Origin: an uncultured Roseburia sp.
GTDB lineage: Bacteria > Bacillota > Clostridia > Lachnospirales > Lachnospiraceae
DNA length: 9,605 nt
Direction of reading: 5' to 3'
Assembly (NCBI GenBank): GCA_947564765.1
Contig: CANODN010000058.1
Location: forward strand, 1 to 9,605
In this document: piece by piece, positions 5,732 to 9,605 of the stretch
Numbering within the stretch: the first letter of the stretch is position 1
Layout of the letters: each line of letters starts with the position of its first letter
Translations under genes and position numbers: made by a program
Notes under the pieces: generated by a model
What the model saw: only the letters and a program-made list of their open reading frames with translations
The model's database searches: none
What the model was told of the DNA's origin: nothing

Positions 5732-6352
5732 ATGCCAGTTTCAGATAAATATAACCGCATCCTGGATGCGCTTCAAAAATTATTGGAAAACCAGAATATA
5801 CAAAAAATTTCCGTCAGCGACATTGCACAAACGGCCGGCATTGCAAAGGGCAGCATTTACTATTATTTTCCTTCCAAAGACGCTATTGTAGAGGCTCTGG
5901 TGGAACGCAGCTATGCCGCCTCCATCGAAACAGCGAAACAGCTTGCCAAACAGACGAACATTCCGCCCTTTACCCGTATGGCTCTTATTTTTCAGGCATG
6001 CCGGAATTCTTCCTCTGAATTTTTAAAACAAAATAAAGCAGCTACCAATTCCAGCATACAGGAACAGACACTTTTGCATCACAAGTATCTTCGTTATATC
6101 ATTATGGAATTAAAGCCCGTACTCACCGAAATTATCCGCCAGGGTATAGACAACGGCGAAATTTCCTTTGAGCATCCGGACTCTCTGGCTGAAATTGTAC
6201 TCCTGGTACTGACGGTAAAAATAGACAACACCTTGATTCCCTCTACAAGGGAAGAGATTGAACAGATTATTTTAGATTTGATCGTATTATTGGAAAAAGG
6301 AACCGACAATCCGAAAGGTTCTTTGAACTTTCTGACAATGCCGATTCCTTAA
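5732..6352 (+). CDS. TetR-family transcriptional repressor
   Basis: This 206-residue protein has a typical TetR N-terminal DNA-binding domain. The segment ISVSDIAQTAGIAKGSIYYY followed by FPSKDAIVEAL (about residues 26-56) holds the helix-turn-helix and the YYYF-K signature. The remaining helical part (about 60-200) is the variable ligand-binding and dimer domain, so the ligand cannot be read from sequence. The frame is open back to ATG 5663, but that codon overlaps the promoter, while ATG 5732 has AAGGCGG five bases before it, so 5732 is chosen. That site lies in the loop region of a weak repeat, TTGCC (5712-5716) and GGCAA (5725-5729). The gene is divergent from the acyl-transfer operon, with two shared operator copies between them, so it very likely controls that operon and itself. 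It converges on yfhO. Confidence 0.9.
   Translation: MPVSDKYNRILDALQKLLENQNIQKISVSDIAQTAGIAKGSIYYYFPSKDAIVEALVERSYAASIETAKQLAKQTNIPPFTRMALIFQACRNSSSEFLKQNKAATNSSIQEQTLLHHKYLRYIIMELKPVLTEIIRQGIDNGEISFEHPDSLAEIVLLVLTVKIDNTLIPSTREEIEQIILDLIVLLEKGTDNPKGSLNFLTMPIP
6294..6348 (-). terminator. Probable rho-independent terminator for yfhO, inside the 3' end of tetR
   Basis: On the minus strand, GGAATCGGCA (6348-6339) pairs with TGTCGGTTCC (6308-6299) over 10 bp with two G-U wobbles, and TTTTT (6298-6294) follows directly. A small inner hairpin GTTC-AAA-GAAC extends the structure. The same positions on the plus strand give two C-A mismatches instead of wobbles, so the fold favours transcripts coming from yfhO. 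The long 30-base interior makes it less canonical. Confidence 0.48.
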
Positions 6353-6379
6353 AATAAATCCTTTTGGAAATCACCTTTT

Positions 6380-8947
6380 TCAATTTCGGATCAGCAAAGC
6401 AGAGTTTGCCAGCGGGTCCTTCGGCTTCTCCGGTTTCTTCCGAATGGCCAAAAACCAAAACAGCCACAAGCTGAACAGACTGATGAAGATTCCTTCTGCA
6501 AGTCCCGGCGTACCATACAGAATCGTGATGCGATGTGCGCCTTTTGTCAGCGGGATCTCCATAAGACTATCCATAAAAATATCACCCTCTGTTTCTTCCC
6601 CGTCTACATAAATGCGCCATCCCTTTTCCTGCGGTATGGAAAACAAAAGACTGCCATCGTATTCCGTTTCTATGCGTCCGCTGATTCTTGTATCTCCGAA
6701 ATAACTGATTTCAAATGTATGCTCATTCAAAGTATTATAAGCCTGCAAAAACGCCTCCATATTCAGGCAATACACCTGTACTTTAAAGTCAGAAACATGT
6801 GAGCTGTTTTCAATTTCTACTACATCTCCCGCTTTACACCAGCCCAAATCCAAAATATACCCATGATCGCATTTATTGAATTTTTGCACCCGCTTTCCGT
6901 TTGTAACGGTAATATTCGTCACCGATGTATCCTGATATGTTCCGTACAGATATCCGTCCTCCGATACATGGATCACTGTCTTATCCGCTTCGGCCTCCGC
7001 CGGATCTTTGGATGGAAAAAGCATTTCTTTTTCTGCTCCAAGCACAGACGCCAGGCGATTTAAATTTGCAATAGAAGCGCCGCTCTTAGGACTCCATTTT
7101 TCCTCCAGATCCTTTTCAATCATAAATCCAAAAGGCAGTGTATACTTGTTTTCATAAATATAATGATCGCCATTCTTTCCCGCTAAAGTCCGAAGCGGAT
7201 TTTCTTCATAAGGATTTCCTGCAATCACATATTTTACAGAAAGCATAGCAGAAGACAAGGGCGTTGCCCCACTGTAGCTGTAAAAATTCTTACCGCCCTC
7301 CATTCCCATTTTTCTGTAGAACCGGCTGACTCCGATATTCATCAGAGAAGAAAAATTTGTAGCGGATGCGTATCCGTAAATAGAGGCATCGTTTTTCGTC
7401 AGACGTTCCAGCTCCTCTACCCGGTAAAAGGGTTCCGATTCCTTCGCATCCACCTGTTCCAAAAGATTTTTGTATGATGTCCAGTTCTTCGTATAGCTGC
7501 TGCGGCTGGTTATGGAAAATCCGGTCAGACTGACATTGATAAAAAGCTCAAAAACCGCCAGAAACGCCAGCATATACTGTACAAGCGTCCTTATTTTCAC
7601 AATGCCTGTCATACGCAAAAGCAGCAGAATCCCATACAAAAGAATCAATACTCTGGTAACCAGAAGATCCTTTCCCGCCACCATGCCGCTGTCTGACGTA
7701 TACTCCGCTGCAATCAAAAGAGCAATGGATACTGCCCCGCCGAATATGACCTCCTGCCATATATTTCCTTCCCGGTATTGATAAACCTCATACGCCATGG
7801 TAAGCAGCAGAAAAATATACAGATACGACTGCCTTCCCGGCAGACTGTCCGGAAAATGCAGTCCATGCCAGATAAAATCTAAAATGTTATTGGAAAACCC
7901 CAGCCAGAAAGATAAAATCAGTGCCGTATACCCTATTTTTTTCTTTCCGGAAATCTTTCGATTACATAAATATAAAACTAAAAACAGAAAAATTGCAGCT
8001 CCGCAATAGAGATTCGGCCAATGCTCCCGACCCGTGTATACCTCCACATCAATACAATGTCTTGCCAGCATGGAAATCAAATCAAAATACCATTCCACCG
8101 TATCCGGAAAAGAAACGCCGGAAGATCCGCTATAGCTTAATGCGATGGCCTCCGGCAGAATCAGAACTGCTCCCATTCCTCCTGCCAAAAGAGAATACAA
8201 AGCAAAGCGAAAAAACGCCATGGCTCTTTCTTTTATTCCCGATATGGATTCCCAAAGCAGAAACACCGCATAGAGAACCAGAAAAATACAAAGCATAATT
8301 GCAATATAAAAATTAGACAAAATCGCCGCTGCCAGACTGATGCAATAAAGCCTGCACTTTCCTTCCTTTACCAGCTTTTCCGCCCCCAATATAACAAGGG
8401 GCGCCAGTGCCACACAATCCAGCCACATAATATTCCAACTGTAAGCAGCCATATAACCGGACAATGCATAAAACGCCGCAAAAATCACAACGGAAAAATC
8501 CCTGTTTTCGCTGTGATTCCATATATACGCCGCAAAAGAAGCGCCGCAGAATCCGATTTTTAATAAAATCAGAATTGTCATAAATTCAATCACATAATCA
8601 GAAGGCCAGAGAATCAGAAGCCAGTTCAGAGGACTTGCCAGATAATAGGCAAACAATGCCACAAAATCCGATCCAAGTCCCAGCCGAAAGGAATACAACA
8701 GACTTTCTCCGTTTTTTAATTTTTCCATGAACTCTGTAAAAAAAGGCTCATACTGATGATACATATCAATATGAAGAATACAATTTTCCCCAAAGGGGTA
8801 TACGCCGTTTCTGATGCAGATCAAAAGCGAAAGTATCACCGGAAGTCCAAATGCACACAAATACACACTCCGGGCGTCTCCATGTGCCGACTGCCAGCGA
8901 ATCGACTGTAAAAACTTCCTTTTCCTGTATAATACCGGATGATTCAT
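6380..8947 (-). CDS. yfhO: YfhO-family polytopic membrane protein, likely GT-C-type glycosyltransferase
   Basis: This 855-residue protein has a hydrophobic segment at about 30-46, then a polar loop with HIDMYHQYEPFF (59-70) and GLGSDF. Asp61 is the likely GT-C catalytic acid. Many helices run to about residue 470, including the conserved WNIMWLD (171-177). A large outside domain follows, ending in the family block with KGWRIYVDGEE. A last helix (FISLFSLWLFWFLAI) comes before a basic tail. In Bacillus and Listeria, YfhO/GtlB proteins move a sugar from a lipid carrier onto lipoteichoic acid. That role is transferred here by family. The partner that makes the lipid-linked sugar (CsbB-like) is not in the window. 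AAAGGAG lies 8 bases before ATG 8947, and the gene starts 11 bp after the LTA-synthase-like gene, so the two are co-transcribed. No frame break is seen. Confidence 0.88.
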   Translation of the reverse strand: MNHPVLYRKRKFLQSIRWQSAHGDARSVYLCAFGLPVILSLLICIRNGVYPFGENCILHIDMYHQYEPFFTEFMEKLKNGESLLYSFRLGLGSDFVALFAYYLASPLNWLLILWPSDYVIEFMTILILLKIGFCGASFAAYIWNHSENRDFSVVIFAAFYALSGYMAAYSWNIMWLDCVALAPLVILGAEKLVKEGKCRLYCISLAAAILSNFYIAIMLCIFLVLYAVFLLWESISGIKERAMAFFRFALYSLLAGGMGAVLILPEAIALSYSGSSGVSFPDTVEWYFDLISMLARHCIDVEVYTGREHWPNLYCGAAIFLFLVLYLCNRKISGKKKIGYTALILSFWLGFSNNILDFIWHGLHFPDSLPGRQSYLYIFLLLTMAYEVYQYREGNIWQEVIFGGAVSIALLIAAEYTSDSGMVAGKDLLVTRVLILLYGILLLLRMTGIVKIRTLVQYMLAFLAVFELFINVSLTGFSITSRSSYTKNWTSYKNLLEQVDAKESEPFYRVEELERLTKNDASIYGYASATNFSSLMNIGVSRFYRKMGMEGGKNFYSYSGATPLSSAMLSVKYVIAGNPYEENPLRTLAGKNGDHYIYENKYTLPFGFMIEKDLEEKWSPKSGASIANLNRLASVLGAEKEMLFPSKDPAEAEADKTVIHVSEDGYLYGTYQDTSVTNITVTNGKRVQKFNKCDHGYILDLGWCKAGDVVEIENSSHVSDFKVQVYCLNMEAFLQAYNTLNEHTFEISYFGDTRISGRIETEYDGSLLFSIPQEKGWRIYVDGEETEGDIFMDSLMEIPLTKGAHRITILYGTPGLAEGIFISLFSLWLFWFLAIRKKPEKPKDPLANSALLIRN

Positions 8948-8958
8948 AGTCTGCTCCT

Positions 8959-9605
8959 TTATTGATCAAAAAGCTGATAATACTGCAGCTTCTTATATTT
9001 CTCCAACTCCTTTTCCCCATCCTTTTCTTCCCGGATTCCTGCCGCGGATACAATGGGACAGCTTTCGGATAATTCCAGAAGAAAATTCTGGTAAGCCGGA
9101 AGCTTTAATCCTGCCGCCTCCAATACCTTTGCCCCCAGATAATTGGCGCTGGTATCTGCATGACGGACAGTCTCCATATCATAATTCGTCCAGATCACAT
9201 AAGGTACCTGATAACGGCGGAAGGTATCCTCTTCTGACAGGGAACGATAGCTCTTCCCGTTCAACTTCCAGATCGGCTCTGCCACCACATCATTCGGCTG
9301 ATGATCTCCAAAAAACACCACCATGACCGGCTCCTTTTCCTTTTCAAAATACGAAATCAAATATTCCAGGTCTGCATCCGTTTTCTTAATCAGGGACAGA
9401 TAAGAGGAAAGCGAATAGGAGGAAGCTCCCTCCACTGTAATATCCGGCGTGAAATTTTCATGGACATCCTGGTAAGAACCGTGATTCTGCATCGTCACCT
9501 GAAATAAAAACAACGGTTTCTCAGAATCCTTTTCTTCATAGGTATGTATGATCTCATCCATGCAGGAGCGGTCACTGATATACTGACGGACATAGGATCT
9601 GTTCC
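8959..9605 (-). CDS. LTA-synthase/sulfatase-like envelope protein, C-terminal part only
   Basis: The frame is open to the window edge, so only about 215 C-terminal residues are seen. Reading upstream past ATG 9561 gives NRSYVRQYISDRSC, normal protein sequence, so that Met is internal. The fragment shows TMQNHGSY (His codon at 9483-9481), matching the substrate-site histidine block, and VVFFGDHQPN (Asp-His codons at 9306-9301), a metal-binding block of the alkaline phosphatase/sulfatase fold used by LtaS. It then has VPYVIWTNYD and a tail typical of clostridial relatives. Such enzymes move glycerol-phosphate or similar groups outside the membrane, after an N-terminal set of helices not visible here. 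Phosphoethanolamine transferases share the fold and cannot be fully excluded. Placement directly before yfhO supports a role in making or decorating a teichoic-acid-like polymer. Confidence 0.82.
   Translation of the reverse strand, partial: NRSYVRQYISDRSCMDEIIHTYEEKDSEKPLFLFQVTMQNHGSYQDVHENFTPDITVEGASSYSLSSYLSLIKKTDADLEYLISYFEKEKEPVMVVFFGDHQPNDVVAEPIWKLNGKSYRSLSEEDTFRRYQVPYVIWTNYDMETVRHADTSANYLGAKVLEAAGLKLPAYQNFLLELSESCPIVSAAGIREEKDGEKELEKYKKLQYYQLFDQ

Noticed and set aside
7512..8298. Plus-strand open frames within yfhO
   Set aside because: They are antisense shadows of the long hydrophobic gene, without ribosome sites or domain features.

Overview
The window looks like a chromosomal segment of a low-to-mid GC Gram-positive anaerobe, most likely a gut clostridium of the Lachnospiraceae type. 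The evidence is AAGGAGG-type ribosome sites before nearly every gene, consensus sigma-A promoters, an XRE regulator with membrane helices, a YfhO-family membrane protein, and an LTA-synthase-like protein. The taxon is inferred from gene style; no marker gene settles it. I see no insertion sequence, phage gene or CRISPR array.

Layout. (1) 1-202: tRNA-Gly(TCC), cut by the window edge, and tRNA-Pro(TGG), both on the minus strand, driven by a textbook promoter at 174-202. (2) 310-990: a plus-strand XRE-type regulator with a membrane tail, preceded by an 18-bp dyad that covers its possible -35 box. (3) 1002-5560: a five-gene minus-strand operon. In transcription order it encodes an SCP2-domain protein, an anchored alpha/beta hydrolase, a free-standing NRPS condensation-type protein, an acyl carrier protein and an AMP-forming ligase. 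(4) 5732-6352: a divergent TetR-family regulator. The interval between it and the operon holds two copies of the operator T(T/C)GACC-N3-GGTCA and two back-to-back promoters. (5) 6380-9605: a minus-strand pair, the 3' part of an LTA-synthase/sulfatase-like gene followed by a YfhO-family gene. A probable terminator for this pair lies inside the end of tetR.

How the genes may work together. The ligase, ACP and condensation protein have the parts of a dissociated nonribosomal assembly line. The ligase would adenylate a carboxylic acid and load it on the ACP arm, and the condensation protein would transfer the acyl group to an amine or alcohol. The SCP2 protein could carry a lipid substrate or product, and the hydrolase could release or recycle an acyl group. 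The TetR protein would repress the operon and itself until a ligand, perhaps an acyl compound, appears. Each domain call rests on visible motifs. The joint pathway, substrate and product are inference. This TetR-controlled acyl-transfer cassette is the most interesting part of the window. The YfhO and LTA-synthase-like pair is probably a separate envelope-polymer unit.
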